From assembly GCA_001510575.1 (NCBI GenBank), contig LNGK01000003.1:2643369-2707368 (forward strand): 64,000 nt of DNA, written 5' to 3'. Below the pieces are notes generated by a model. That model saw nothing but the letters and a program-made list of their open reading frames with translations, was not told where the DNA came from and searched no databases. This DNA comes from Knoxdaviesia capensis (Eukaryota > Ascomycota > Sordariomycetes > Microascales > Gondwanamycetaceae). Below are positions 1 through 10,440 of the stretch, piece after piece. The position numbers were made by a program, and so were the translations under genes. Numbering within the stretch: the first letter of the stretch is position 1; each line of letters starts with the position of its first letter.

Positions 1-415
1 CCGTGAGGCGCTCGCGCGCGCCGAGTTCCAGAAGCAGTTCGCGGCTGCACACCCCAAGGCTAAAGCTTCCGGCGCCGCCTCCGCCCACAGCCTGCTCGGC
101 AAGCTGCTCGGCATCAAGCCCGAGTCGATGAGCATGATGACCACCGCGTCGGGCGAGATGTCGCCGTCCGAGGCGTTTGCCCAGGGCAAGATGCTGCAGG
201 ACCTGGCGCGCGAGCGCGGGCAGAAGTACTACGAGGCGCTCGAGGCCGATCTGCGCGAGAACGGCGAGAAGTATATCCGCGAGACACAGGCGGCGGTCGA
301 GAAGCAGACGCAGGAGGCTACCAACAGCATGCTCAGCTCGTTCTCTGGCATGTTCCTGTCCAAGCCACCCGACTCGCCTGACGCGGCCGCTCCGCCCCCG
401 GCGGCGTCTAAGTAG
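1..415 (+). CDS. 3' end of an unrecognised protein gene (partial)
   Basis: The reading frame is open from base 2 to the TAG at 413-415 and enters from outside the window, so only about the last 137 residues are visible. They are rich in Ala, Glu, Lys and Gln, with a helical, coiled-coil-like stretch of acidic and basic residues around the segments LARERGQKYYEAL and AVEKQTQEATNSM, followed by an Ala/Pro tail ending in PAASK. Codon third positions are G/C-rich, as in the well-supported genes of this window, which supports real coding. An internal ATG at 128 could in principle begin a 95-residue protein, but the frame is open upstream with the same codon use, so a partial gene is preferred. I do not recognise the family and assign no function. 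The gene is convergent with the secreted-protein gene at 912-1389. Confidence 0.6.
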   Translation, partial: REALARAEFQKQFAAAHPKAKASGAASAHSLLGKLLGIKPESMSMMTTASGEMSPSEAFAQGKMLQDLARERGQKYYEALEADLRENGEKYIRETQAAVEKQTQEATNSMLSSFSGMFLSKPPDSPDAAAPPPAASK

Positions 416-911
416 AGGGGGCTATGACTGCTGGACACCTGGACAAGTCGGCTCACGTTGCTAGATCGTCTTTATTGCATGGTATCAGTGCGTAAGGACT
501 ACGACTTTGCCAGCAACGCACATCCAGGTCCGCGCTCTACGCAACCCCCACCACCCCAGCTTGCATTCCTTTCTTTCTTTCTCTGTTCAGTATAAATGTA
601 TCTTGTTCCTGCGCCAGTGCGTCCCCGATAAAATTCCCGTGTAAGAGTATGAGGACGATGTTTAGATTATCTCATGGAGACGGCCCCCCAGCGAAGAACA
701 GAAAAAAAACACCCTAATTTGGACATGTTCTTGCGACGACGAGGAGGAGGAGGGGCACAAATCAGAAAAGGGGTATTTGGAGGCGTTTCCCTCATTTGGT
801 TTTCTTTTTTTTTCTTGTACTATTACTTCTTGTTCCCTTGTTCTCTAATTCCTCACGATCTTGCCATAGTCTGTGTGTCCGTTTCGTAGCGCGTGACCGA
901 AAAAGAGGGCC
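416..911. other. Convergent 3' intergenic region
   Basis: This separates the ends of two convergent genes. It holds C/T-rich and T-rich stretches typical of fungal 3' untranslated regions, and no coding frame or RNA gene that I can support. Confidence 0.5.
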
Positions 912-1389
912 TCACTTGTGAGCGGTTCCCGTCGCCGTCGCCGTGCCGTGCCAGAACCCTTCGCACAGCTCGCACAGCTGGTCGCTCAGACATTCGACGC
1001 GCCTAGAGCAGGGAGAGAAGTGAAGATGTATCATGTTAGCCAGCGTCACATCAGCACAAAGGGACAGCAACTGTGTGGAGGGACGGGTGTTGGAGAGGAC
1101 GAGGGCGGGCAGAAACTCACTCTTGGCCAGTCATCCCGCTGCAATCGCACCGGTCGGGGCGCGGGCCGATGCAGTACTTGTCGCGGGCGGCGTCCTTGGG
1201 GTTCTGCGGCGCGCCGGTGCCGCCGGTGTCGGTGTAGGTTGCAGTGACGGTGGCCGGGTTGAACAGGTCCAGGCGGGCGGCAATGCGCGGGCCGGCGCTG
1301 GTCTCGACGGCTAATGGGGTCGGCTGTAGGGCGTCCGAGAGAGCCGCGATGAGGACTGTCATGAAGAGAAGGAGGCGGAAGGAGTGCAT
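912..1389 (-). CDS. Small secreted cysteine-rich protein, 119 aa, one intron
   Basis: Exon 1 is 1389-1121 and exon 2 is 1002-912, separated by a 118-base intron (1120-1003) that starts GTGAGT and ends CTAG. Splicing in phase 2 restores one open frame of 119 residues. The start chosen is the ATG at 1389, which places a signal peptide first (residues 1-20, MHSFRLLLFMTVLIAALSDA); an in-frame upstream ATG would bury it. The mature chain has six cysteines at 73, 81, 83, 94, 100 and 103 (C-x7-C-x-C-x10-C-x5-C-x2-C), all near the C terminus and spread over both exons, which supports the splice. The chain then ends in a Thr/Ala-rich tail. Size, signal peptide and even cysteine number fit small secreted proteins of fungi, some of which are effectors or surface peptides. 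I recognise no named family. Confidence 0.65.
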
Positions 1390-1805
1390 CTTGGAGAGGG
1401 GGTTGAAGAGAGCTTCACTTGGTGAAGGTTCAATAAGAGGTGTGTGAATATGTGTATGTGATAGAGAGAGTAATAAACAAGGCACCTCACAATGCATCAC
1501 AAAGAAAGAAGAAAGATCGAGGTTTAAAGCAGTGGTGTAAGAGAAATATTATAGTCAGTTGACCAGGTCTCTACGAGCCAAGGCTTGCTCCTGCTTATGT
1601 CTGAATATAATAGCTATACTCGTACGAGAGAAATGATAAGGCACGATCACAAGAGCATATATCGTTGTCGTGACCTGAAAAGGGGCATTTCAAAAACCAG
1701 TCATAGCTTGTAGAGACGAACTTCCTTGCCAGACACAGCACCGGCAAGCAAGTGACGGTTCCTCCAGCCGTAAAGCACCCTCAGACTTCAAGGCGGACAA
1801 GGCCA
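1390..1805. other. Intergenic region upstream of the secreted-protein gene
   Basis: Presumed promoter and leader of the minus-strand gene at 912-1389. The first 100 bases are purine-rich on the plus strand, which means a C/T-rich leader on the coding strand. No gene seen. Confidence 0.4.
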
Positions 1806-2699
1806 CTACCAGAAGCATGGCTGCATCGGTCTAGTGTCCAGTGGGATACCCTGGATCCTTCTCTTCAGCCTTGCAGATAAAGGCACAGGAACTTGACGCG
1901 CTCCGCGTAGTCGGGGAGAAGACCACGAAGAAGGCCGACAGACGCGACGGGTTGCCCTCGATGATGAACAGCCAGCGCCAGGCCGACAGGCCGTTGGTGC
2001 GGTCCATGTGTCCGATGCCCCAGCCAATGGCACCGCCAAAGGCTCCCGCCATGGTCGCGCTGGCCAGGATAAGCGCCACGCGCAGACTGCGCTCGTCATG
2101 GCGGTACCAGAAGGTCAGGTAGTACAATAGGCCGGGGAACAGGCCGGGCTCGAACATGCCGAGCAGGAAGCGCAGGGCGGTGACGGCTGCAAAGTTCTAG
2201 GCACCGCCGAGGCCGATAGTAATGGTGCCCCAGCAGAACTCCAGAAAGGCAATCCACCGGGTGCGGGCGGGGCTTCTTCAGGAGCATGTCGGACGGCACA
2301 TCGACCACGCCGCAGGCGACCAGGAACACGATCAACGTGAGCACGAACTGGCGGCTAGACATGCCGGTCTCGGTCTACATGTCGTTCATGGCCGAGTCGA
2401 TGAGGATGCGCCTTGCTAATGCTGGAGATGGTCGAGGAAGTCGAGGAAGTATATGGCGGCAGCCAGCGGCAGGATGTGGTAGTCTTGCTTTCGCTCGCAG
2501 GAGCTGGCGTTCTTCAGAGAAGATCTCCCGGACTTAGGCGTCGACGGGGTGGCTCTGCAGGGTGGTCAGTGAACAGTTAGAGGTAGAGTAGTAGGATAGC
2601 TTTGTTAGGAAGAGATTATCAGACCTTTTGCAAGTCCGCTTCAACGTGCACGGCGCTGCTGTCGGCCTTGGGCTCGTGTAGATTGGCGTGGGAGGCCAT
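1806..2699 (-). pseudogene. Broken MFS transporter of the Dal5-like anion:cation symporter family
   Basis: On the minus strand, starting at the ATG at 2699 (MASHANLHEPKADSS), translated pieces match the N-terminal half of fungal Dal5/allantoate-type major facilitator proteins. The pieces are the pre-helix segment FSEERQLLRAK, the helix pieces HILPLAAAIYFLDFLD and SSRQFVLTLIVFLVA, and FEPGLFPGLLYYLTFWYRHD followed by GAFGGAIGWGIGHMD and WRWLFIIEG. They lie in more than one frame and are cut by stops at 2534-2536, 2375-2377 and 2197-2199. Each stop is one C-to-T change from a Gln codon (CAA or CAG) in a CpA context. There are also indels near 2410-2480 and after the WLFIIEG segment. An intron-like stretch near 2555-2625 has the non-standard donor GTCTGA. 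The homology ends near 1830, so the C-terminal half is missing. No functional transporter can be made from this locus. Confidence 0.8.
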
Positions 2700-4147
2700 G
2701 GCGGGCATTCACAGCGTCGCGGACAAGAGTGACCGACACCGAGGACTCTCTTACTTCGCGGTTTCTCTCTTGAGTCTCGAGATTAAGGAGCACTTCTAAT
2801 ATCCATCAACCGAGTACACAGATCCGGTGGCCTGTGGTCCATTGTACACAGCCAGAGTTGAAGCTTCTTGTCGAACTTGAACACCCTCACACACACACAC
2901 ACACACACTCACTCACAATCAAGTGCGGCCGCACTCGCTGCTCCGCGTGATATGAGCCTTTGCTTTCACCCACCCGCAGTCACCCCGGCGAGCCAAACTT
3001 GGACGCATGTCGGTGTTTCATCTGGGGGACGTGGATATACTCGGCCGATTGCTCCGATTCTTGTTTCGTTGGAGGGGGATGAAAAGCAACGTTAGAACAG
3101 CTTCTATACAGAGCATATTCATGGCCGTCGAATTCAGCATCTCCAATGCCGCCGCCAAACCAGCATGAGTTTTTTTTTTGGAGCTGTGGAGAGCTAGCAC
3201 TAAGCTATTGTGGGTCCTTATGTTTGTGAAGGAGCTCCTTCCCACTTGGACTTTACTAGTGTAATCGCTCTTTCCCATCCTTAATCACCTCATCTCACCT
3301 CCCCGAACGCTCCTTCCCTTTCCCATCCATCTCCACGATGATCGCTCCTTCCTCCACCTAACTCCCGGTCACCGGGCATGTGTGTATACTTCATATATCG
3401 CGGTTGTGTGTGTGTATTTCGAACCCCAAGAGTCTAGTGAGTTTGACTCGAAGCATGTTGATTCAATGAATTTCTGACAGCCGCTCCTTCGAATCACCGC
3501 GATGATGGCTTCAAGGGTCGCCGTGGGATTTTTTTTTCTTCCTCTTGGGGACGAGCGCAGTAACCCACCAGGCGAGGAAGGAGCTCTTTGAATCGCCGGG
3601 CAGGTATATCTGACTCACGGTGATCACGAAAGACCAAACAGCCATACAGAAAAGGCAAGTGCCCTATAATTACGCACATAGTCCTCGATACAGTATTCCG
3701 GTCCTGTTTGCGTCGCGAACAAGCGCATATCTTCCAAGAGGCCGGGATCGAGAGAGAGATTTTAGCGCGCCACAGCGCCAGATCTGATGCTCTGTTGGGC
3801 CCGGCTGGGCTGGCTGGCTGGTATTTCTCGGCCCTGTGGATTCCAAATAGCGTTGCACATGCGGCGCGGGGGTGGGGTTACAGTGGCTCATCAGCGCTGA
3901 GACACGCCCTTGATTTGTCACTGACGAAGAAAAAAATGGAATTTGCCATTTCGTCATTCATGGCAGCTCTGTCTCTATGTGTGATCGCCAGGGTTCCAAG
4001 TTAGATGCTCCCGCGCATATATAATTCAACCTCGCACCAACCCCACTAGAAACAGCTCAACCAACACACACACACACTCTCTCTCTCTCTCTCTCATATC
4101 TCGACATCTTCTATCGCATAACCACCACCACCACCACCACCGCCACA
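2700..4147. other. Intergenic region with CA microsatellite and the msrA leader
   Basis: No supported gene. A (CA)n run lies at about 2887-2916. Immediately before the msrA start, 4067-4147 carries CA, then CT, then CAC runs, ending in CACAATG. This looks like a transcribed pyrimidine-rich leader. The last 150 bases before it include TATATAAT near 4019, a plausible core promoter element. Confidence 0.4.
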
Positions 4148-4938
4148 ATGCCCAACTTTTTCTCCAAGTTCACCGCCCCCTTCACCCGCGGCGTCGTGCC
4201 CAACGGCTCCGCCGGCCTGGGGTCTGCCCCGACCGCCGTGCCCGACGGCGCCGAGCTGGCCACCGTCGCCGCCGGCTGCTTCTGGGGCGTCGAGCACATC
4301 TACCGCCTGCACTACGGCAACGGCAAGGGCCTGCTCGACGCCAAGGTCGGATACATTGGCGGCGACGCCTCGCACCCGTCGTACAAGCAGGTTTGCTCGG
4401 GTCGGACCGGCCGTAAGTACATTTTCTGAACCCCTCCATTCTTTTGCGCGGCGATCTCGGCCCCTTTTTTTGCCTGCACTCTTTCCGTGATACCCATACC
4501 GGCTGCAAGCTCCAACTTGGGCACCCACCCCATTCTTTTTTTCCCCGTCACATGCTAACTCTCCCCCGTCTCGCACCCCCACCAGACGCCGAAGCCCTCC
4601 AGATCGTCTTCGACCCCGCCAAGGTCAGCTACCGCGAGCTGCTCGAGTTCTTCTTCCGCATGCACGACCCCACCACCCTCAACGCCCAGGGCGCCGACCG
4701 CGGCACCCAGTACCGCAGCGCTATCTTCTTCCACTCCGCCGACCAGGAACAGACCGCCCGCGCCGTCACCGCCGCCGCCAACGCCAAGTGGTGGGGCGGC
4801 AAGATCGCCACTGAAATCTCCCCCGCCGGCACCTGGTGGACCGCCGAGGACTACCACCAGCTGTACCTGCACGAGAACCCCAGCGGATACCAGTGCCCCA
4901 GCCACTATCTGCGCAAGTTCCCGAGTCTCGATAACTAG
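4148..4938 (+). CDS. msrA: Peptide-methionine (S)-S-oxide reductase (MsrA), 205 aa
   Basis: Reduces methionine-S-sulfoxide in proteins and free methionine, using thioredoxin, to repair oxidative damage. Exon 1 is 4148-4412 and exon 2 is 4586-4938; the 173-base intron begins GTAAGT and ends CACCAG. Splicing in phase 1 restores the family sequence VCSGRTGHAEALQIVFDP across the junction. The catalytic motif GCFWGVE is at residues 43-49, with Cys44 the nucleophile and Glu49 the proton donor. YIGGD and the GTQYRSAIFFHS segment are also present, and a single likely resolving cysteine lies in GYQCPSHY (Cys192), as in the yeast Mxr1 type. The N-terminal 35 residues are an extension before the conserved core. 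There is no clear mitochondrial or secretory signal, so a cytosolic location is likely. Length fits eukaryotic MsrA proteins. Confidence 0.95.
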
Positions 4939-6846
4939 GCTGACACGGTGCTGCTGGGTGATGCTTTGATCTGGGGTTTGCGGGGCTGCTCGCCATCTGA
5001 ACTTCAACGTTGTTGATGGCTGTATGTGTGATACTATCTTTGGATTCTGTTTCTAAGGCGTTTAAGGGGGTATTCCATAGTTCTATACGTATAAATACAA
5101 ACTGTTATACCTTGAACTCTAATGCTAAACGCATTCAAAGGGTCGGGCGGAGATCCGCGCGGAATCCGGTTACGGCGCTCAACTCATATCACAGCACACG
5201 CGCGCCCACGAGAGAGAGAGAGAGAGAGAAAAAAAGAAATCCACGCTGGGGTCAAGTTAACGCTACAAATATATAGTCAACGATCTTATGACCCTGACTA
5301 CAATCCGGAGAGTCCATAATAACGCCACCATGAAGAATATCGGCCACCACGATGAGACGGGTGACCACGACAAAAAAACGTTGACGAAACAAACAGAAAA
5401 GAGGCGGGAAACAGACGGGCAACGCCAGACGGGACGATATACAGGATTTCACGTCCGCTAGATCCAGAATTCTTGGAGTGACCAGCCCGGCCACTCTGCC
5501 CAGCAGCGCTGACACGACCGTGCCCAAAGCCCAGACTTTTTCTCCAGCTGTCCATGTTTGGTGATGCAGCCGCGTGGGGCCGGAATCTGTCGGCCATCAG
5601 CGGACATGGCCACGCGCATTCTGCCGCAGCTCGCATGCGCTGCGGCCTTCTGGGCAGGTTGCGGCTGCCAGCAATCGCAGTGGCAATGCAGACACAAGAC
5701 GGCGTTACGGCGAGGGTGTCACGACGAGAGCTCCGACGGCGGGCTTGTCTCTATTGGTAGAAGAGCCCGGTATTGTTCCACGGGATGGTCTGGCTATATC
5801 CAGCCACACGCCGGACGAACCGGGCTGTGGGGCGAGCTGGCTTCTTTGAGAGCTGGGTCTGCGGGCGCGGCGGGCGCGGTGTCTGTGGGACATTCCGCCA
5901 GGGCCTGTATTCGCGGTTGTTGACTCTGAATACAGTCTCCCAGATGTTATCCAAGTTCTTGAGATCTCTTGCAAGCCAAGAACCGACCGGCCGATCGAAT
6001 TGGCGTGCCTTCGAACCATTTTGAAATGCTGTTCGACATTGCGGGCCGGGACGTGCAGTACTGGCAGCTGTGATGCATCTTCACACTGCCTTATGACATG
6101 TTCCATAGCTTTCGAAGACTATTTCTCACCGGATAAGCATCCATGGGCTTGACCAGTCTAGGTTAAGGCAGATGAAGACAGATAAATTGCTACCTCGGGA
6201 TTAATAAAATGTGCCGAGGGGAGGAAGTATGTGAGATAATGAAACCCACAAGAAGAAAATCTAGAGTGACTTAAGAGTATAGAGGAATATAAAATAGTAA
6301 GTCATATATGGAAGAAAGACAGAAGTTCGAGAGCCCTTATCATGATACGGGGAAGTAGTAATTATATATACTCTGTCTCTTTGCTCTCTATATAAGATGA
6401 ATCAAGCTCATTAACATGATTCATGGATTCATGGATTCATGAAGAAATTTATGTCTGTAAATACAAAGGAGTTCATTTAGATTAACCTTTTAAGAGTATA
6501 TTTTCCTGAGCAATATAGGAACTTAGGGATAACACATATAGGATGGGACACTTCGAAGCATCCACAAGGGATTGCATATAGCAGAAAGGTTGACCTAGAA
6601 AAGCTCTGTTGGATTCGGGGTTCATAAAACAAGGAAAATACAAGCTCGAAAGAGAGATCATGTGGACATGCCACGGAATTTGACTATTTAGTACATGTTA
6701 GTACACCGAGCTGGCATGCAGCCAGTGAAGCTGGAGCATGTCCAAGCGGCTGTACAGCAAGGAGACCTTGAGGGGAGATCAAGAGATGAGGGGTTGAGCG
6801 AGAGCAACAAAACAGCGAGAGGAGTTTTCAAGAGCGCACCCCGCGG
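4939..6846. other. Intergenic region with an undecided GC-rich block and an AT-rich block
   Basis: The 3' flank of msrA holds an (AG)n run near 5210-5229. A GC-rich block at about 5450-6060 has open frames on both strands. Examples are a minus-strand frame at 5705-6106 and a plus-strand frame at 5574-5849 whose segment RAPTAGLSLLVEEP has a coding-like composition. None recovers a recognisable protein or a good splice chain, so a decayed gene is possible. From about 6120 to 6690 the sequence turns AT-rich and TpA-rich. Nothing there is coding. Confidence 0.3.
6418..6441. repeat. Tandem 8-mer, three copies
   Basis: GATTCATG is repeated three times head to tail inside the AT-rich block. Confidence 0.9.
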
Positions 6847-8004
6847 TTACTTCCGGCGCTGCTGGTTGCCGAGCAGCTGCAAGATGCGGATGAAGATGTT
6901 GAGGAAGTCCAGCTCCAGCGAGATGCTCTCGTTGACAGCATCGCGCTTCATCACGCCTCGCTCGGCCAGGCGCGCGTGGTACAGCACTTTCTGCACGTCG
7001 TACAGCGTGAAGCCGCCAAACAGCGCCAAACCACCGTACATCCACAAGCTCTCGGTTAGGGCGAGCGTGCGCACCGCGGTCACGGGGATCACCAGCGGCG
7101 CCAGGCCCGACGCGGCCACGATGGCCGCGCCGGCCAGCAGCGGGCCGCCGATGTACAGGTACTTCTCCTGCTTGGCCGTCGCGCCGACCACGGCAATGCT
7201 GCCCATCATCGCAACGGTGTACAGGCCCGCGCGGGCAATCAGAGCGCCCGGAGCGAAGGCCAGCATGGGCGCGACCAGTGCAGCCTGGGTGGCGTTGAAG
7301 GCGGTCCACAGAGCATATTTCGGGAGGTAGCTAGATACGGAGAAGATGAAAGTCTCGGGTTAGTAAATGTTGATGAGACACCGACACGTCACAAAACATG
7401 GCACCTAGGCAACCGGAGAAGAGACATACTTATCGGGATCGATGTTGCGGGTTCCGATCATCGTAGCAAAGCTCAAGCCGAGGCCGCCGATGGCCACGAT
7501 CCACGGGTTCGTCACCATGATGCGGTAGGCAAAGCCCGACTGCACCATGGCGCGGGCGGTCATGCCGATGATGCCGATGCCGAGGCCGGTGTGCAGGAAG
7601 GTCTCGTTGAGGTACTTGCGCTCGAACACCGGCATGCCGCCATCGTCGCGCGTCTCGCGGTTGAACACCACGTTGATGGCCGTCAGCGTGCCGCCGAAGA
7701 TGGCGCCGCCGATCAGCAGCTTGCGCAGCGTGCCGGCGCGGGCTTGCGGCGGGTACACGACCTGCTGGTTGTAGAAGCGCGCGCCCGCAAACCGCGACGC
7801 CGCGGCCAGCGGCGACGCCGACACCGCGGCCGTCAGCGTCAGCGTGCTTGTTCGTGGCGAAAAGCGCTTCGTCGCACTCGAGGACTGGTTGTGGAATGAG
7901 CGCACGGCGGTGCGCGGGAATACTGGAGATGACTTCGTGGCCACCGACGGGAGAGATTTCAGAAGGCGCAAAGGCCCCTGGCGGGAAACCAATGTAAACG
8001 ACAT
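6847..8004 (-). CDS. Mitochondrial Bax-inhibitor-1 family membrane protein (GHITM/MICS1-like), 352 aa
   Basis: Exon 1 is 8004-7430 and exon 2 is 7330-6847, with a 99-base intron (7429-7331) that starts GTATGT and ends CTAG. Splicing in phase 2 joins RNIDPDN to YLPKYALW. Residues 1-80 are rich in Arg, Ser and Ala with few acidic residues, which is a mitochondrial presequence composition. The rest has about seven hydrophobic helices, for example KLLIGGAIFGGTLTAINVVF, FLHTGLGIGIIGMTARAMV and ESLWMYGGLALFGGFTLYDV. The late segment GGFTLYDVQKVLYHARL, followed by SLELDFLNIFIRILQLLG near the C terminus, is typical of the BI-1/TMBIM superfamily. The GHITM branch sits in the inner mitochondrial membrane and has been linked to cristae organisation and ion exchange. 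The link to this branch is inferred from presequence and order of motifs. Confidence 0.88.
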
Positions 8005-9335
8005 CGAAAAAAGGGCGTCTTCGTATGCAAATTGAAGGGGGGATTGGGTATCGTTCGATCAGGACAGAAAGAAATGATGGGACGTGAGAACAAAAGTCAG
8101 ACGGCGAGAGGGGGTTAGAGATGCAGATATAGCTAGCTGTAGTGGAGAAACTCCGAGATAAAAAGGTTTTGAGGGTAATCCGTTCACGGGATTGGAATCA
8201 CAGCGTGGGCCCTGAAAATGCTTGCTTTGTCACAAACGCATTAGCTAAGGTTGCAAATTGGTGACGTCGACCGGGTTTTCGCTGCCTTAATGCCTGGGCG
8301 AATGCCAGCTCTGCGCCGTCAGTTGACTTTTCCAGGGCTAGTCCACCGAAGCTACTAGAATTGTCCAGCGCCTTTGGGCGGAATTAAGCGTGTTAGAACC
8401 GACCTGCCCCGGTCTAGGGTATAACCCCAAGAGTTCACGATGATTTTCGGCGGCTTTTTTTTCCATCTCTTCTTCTCAAGCTGAGGGTCAACAACTGCAC
8501 AGAGGAGTCGGTGAAGGTTTTGCACCTGCCATCCCAGCTTTCTCATATGTCTCCCTATACATACTACTAGGACGGGTAACTGATTGTGTTTGTCACGGAC
8601 AAGTGCATGCATGGAGGAGTCCTTATCTGCCGATATTCCACCGCTCTGCACCTCGTTGTGCGAGACGATTTAAGTATATGAACACCGCAAAGGCGGTCTT
8701 CCGGATCGCCGCGGGCCCCAATCACATATCACCCGCCATATATTGGCAGTGAACACGTAGTGGCTTGGAAAGAGTGGCCGCTTGAGCCGTGGTAATTTAA
8801 TGTCTGACTTGAGCCGACAATGATCAACGCTCTCGAACAGTGACTTTTGCCGGGTGGGAGAGAGGAACAGCAAGGAAAGACACTCCGTCGCTCTCATCTG
8901 GGCGAAAGTTCCCCTCATTACCGGAGGCGCGAATGGCTCTGGAAGGTCCCTCCTGCTGGCGCGAGACTTATATAGTGGTGGTGTTCGTCTCGTCTTGATC
9001 TGTTCTCTAGACATTCATTGTCCAACTTGAACCTGACATTGATAATTATCACAATTTGATCTTTCCACGATTTCCACCCTCCGTCTTTCCACACAGAGTA
9101 TTAGCTCAATCTTCCGTCTGCGCTACCGTCTGACAGCTTGACCAAAGCCAGCACGTCAAGAGAAAATCTCCATATAACGAACTAGAAGGATTCGCCAGCC
9201 AATCCCCACTGCACACCTGCATCCTCTCGCTGCCTTTCCGTGACCAGATCGATGGATCGCAGCGTCCAACCCTAACCCACCCGGCTTATTCCCACCACAC
9301 CCAGTTTGAGTGCCCAGCACCACGACCACAAAAAA
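8005..9335. other. Divergent promoter region
   Basis: Lies between the minus-strand Bax-inhibitor-like gene and the plus-strand small secreted protein. A telomere-repeat-like AACCCTAACCC is at 9268-9278, 58 bases before the secreted-protein start. No coding frame or RNA gene is supported. Confidence 0.4.
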
Positions 9336-9677
9336 ATGAAACTTCTCCTCGCGGGATGCATCCTCGCGCTGACAGCAGCATGCACAGCCAGTCCTCTCCG
9401 CAACACCGGCCAAGATATCCTGCAGAAGGAAGTGGGAATGAACATGCGCATGCCGGTTGAAGCGCCCCAACCGCCACCTGGATGGAAAGATCCAGCTGCT
9501 GTCCCGACGTCCACACACTCGTCCCCGCTATCACGACCTGCGGCTTTCCGCATCGCTGATTCCAAAGTCCAGAACCCTCACACTTCCCCATCGACTCCGC
9601 TTTCGGCTGCAGGCCATCTCTCGATTGCACGTCAAGATCGCAGCGTCCAGATCACGCTGAGAAGCGCTGAGGTCTAG
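9336..9677 (+). CDS. Putative small secreted protein, 113 aa
   Basis: A single open frame whose first residues, MKLLLAGCILALTAACTAS, have the features of a secretory signal peptide: a basic residue, a hydrophobic core, and small residues at the expected cleavage site. The frame is also open for ten codons upstream, to an alternative non-ATG start. The ATG at 9336 is chosen because it puts the signal peptide first and sits in an A-rich context. The mature part is hydrophilic and rich in Pro, Ser and Thr, with no cysteines, no recognisable domain and no membrane span. I know no family for it. Convergent neighbours are weak. Expression is not shown, and an alternative is a chance open frame that happens to encode a hydrophobic start. 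Confidence 0.4.
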   Translation: MKLLLAGCILALTAACTASPLRNTGQDILQKEVGMNMRMPVEAPQPPPGWKDPAAVPTSTHSSPLSRPAAFRIADSKVQNPHTSPSTPLSAAGHLSIARQDRSVQITLRSAEV

Positions 9678-10257
9678 ATCTTGTACATACATACATACCA
9701 ACTTTATTTCTTCTTTGTGTGACTATTAGGGCTAGCATGGCCTGGGTTCGGGGACACAATTTGCTCTTATGGCGTTTTCCGGAGATTGGGATCATCAGCA
9801 CAGCTGATATGGCTACGGAGTTTACCAATCATGGGCATCGCTCATCACTTTCATGTATGTTGGCCTTCGTAATATTATATTAAGGAGGGAAGCCAGCCTT
9901 GTGGCAGGTAGATCTTTAATCCTATGTGCTCCAAGTGGCATTATCATCATCAACACCAGATGTAAGAACGGAGGGGGTTATTCGTCCACTGGAAGATTAG
10001 CGATGGCGTTTCGTGTCTCTTCTTGCTGCACGCCGATGCTGCCCATCGACGTACCAAGATCGATGAGGCTGCCCGGGTATGCTTCTATCTCAGTCTCGGA
10101 CATAATGCTTCGCTTGAGATGCAGAACAGCAGTGCTCTAGGCGATGGTTTGTATATATTGCGGAGTTGCTGAACACGTTGGGATACTTTCTGGGACGTTA
10201 AAATCCGCACGTCTCCTCGCCACAACATCGCAGTGTCGATCACCAGTTAGCATTGAC

Positions 10258-10440
10258 CTACTGGACCATAAGTCGGTCTACTGGGAGTTTCAAGGTCTTC
10301 AGTTTGTTATCTATACGATCAAGGCGCTTAGTGACAGCATCGAAACGTTCATCAGTAGCATTGAATCGTTTGTCGATAGCATCAAATTTCGAAATTATCG
10401 AGTTGAGATCGTTGATAGCTGCTTTGAGGTCCGCGATCAT
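10258..10440 (-). CDS. Possible short coiled-coil protein or exon
   Basis: From an ATG at 10440 a 60-residue frame reads as a regular heptad-like helix with repeats of the form FDAIDKRFNATDERFDAVTKRLDRIDNKL-type spacing (one Asp/Arg-Phe/Leu step every seven residues). A frame this regular is unlikely by chance. A second minus-strand frame at 10103-9978 starts MSETEIEAYPGSLIDLGTSM and ends in a stop. It could be the next exon, with a branch-like TGCTAAC between the two, but no donor and acceptor pair keeps both frames in phase. The model is therefore unresolved. It could be a small gene with a short extra exon, or a gene fragment. No function is assigned. Confidence 0.3.
   Translation of the reverse strand: MIADLKAAINDLNSIISKFDAIDKRFNATDERFDAVTKRLDRIDNKLKTLKLPVDRLMVQ

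Noticed and set aside
2887..2916. CA microsatellite considered as Z-DNA or a regulatory element
   Set aside because: Short, and similar runs occur several times in the window without pattern.
4094..4582. 162-codon minus-strand frame over msrA
   Set aside because: Antisense of msrA exon 1 and its intron; Gly-rich from the CAC repeat in the leader.
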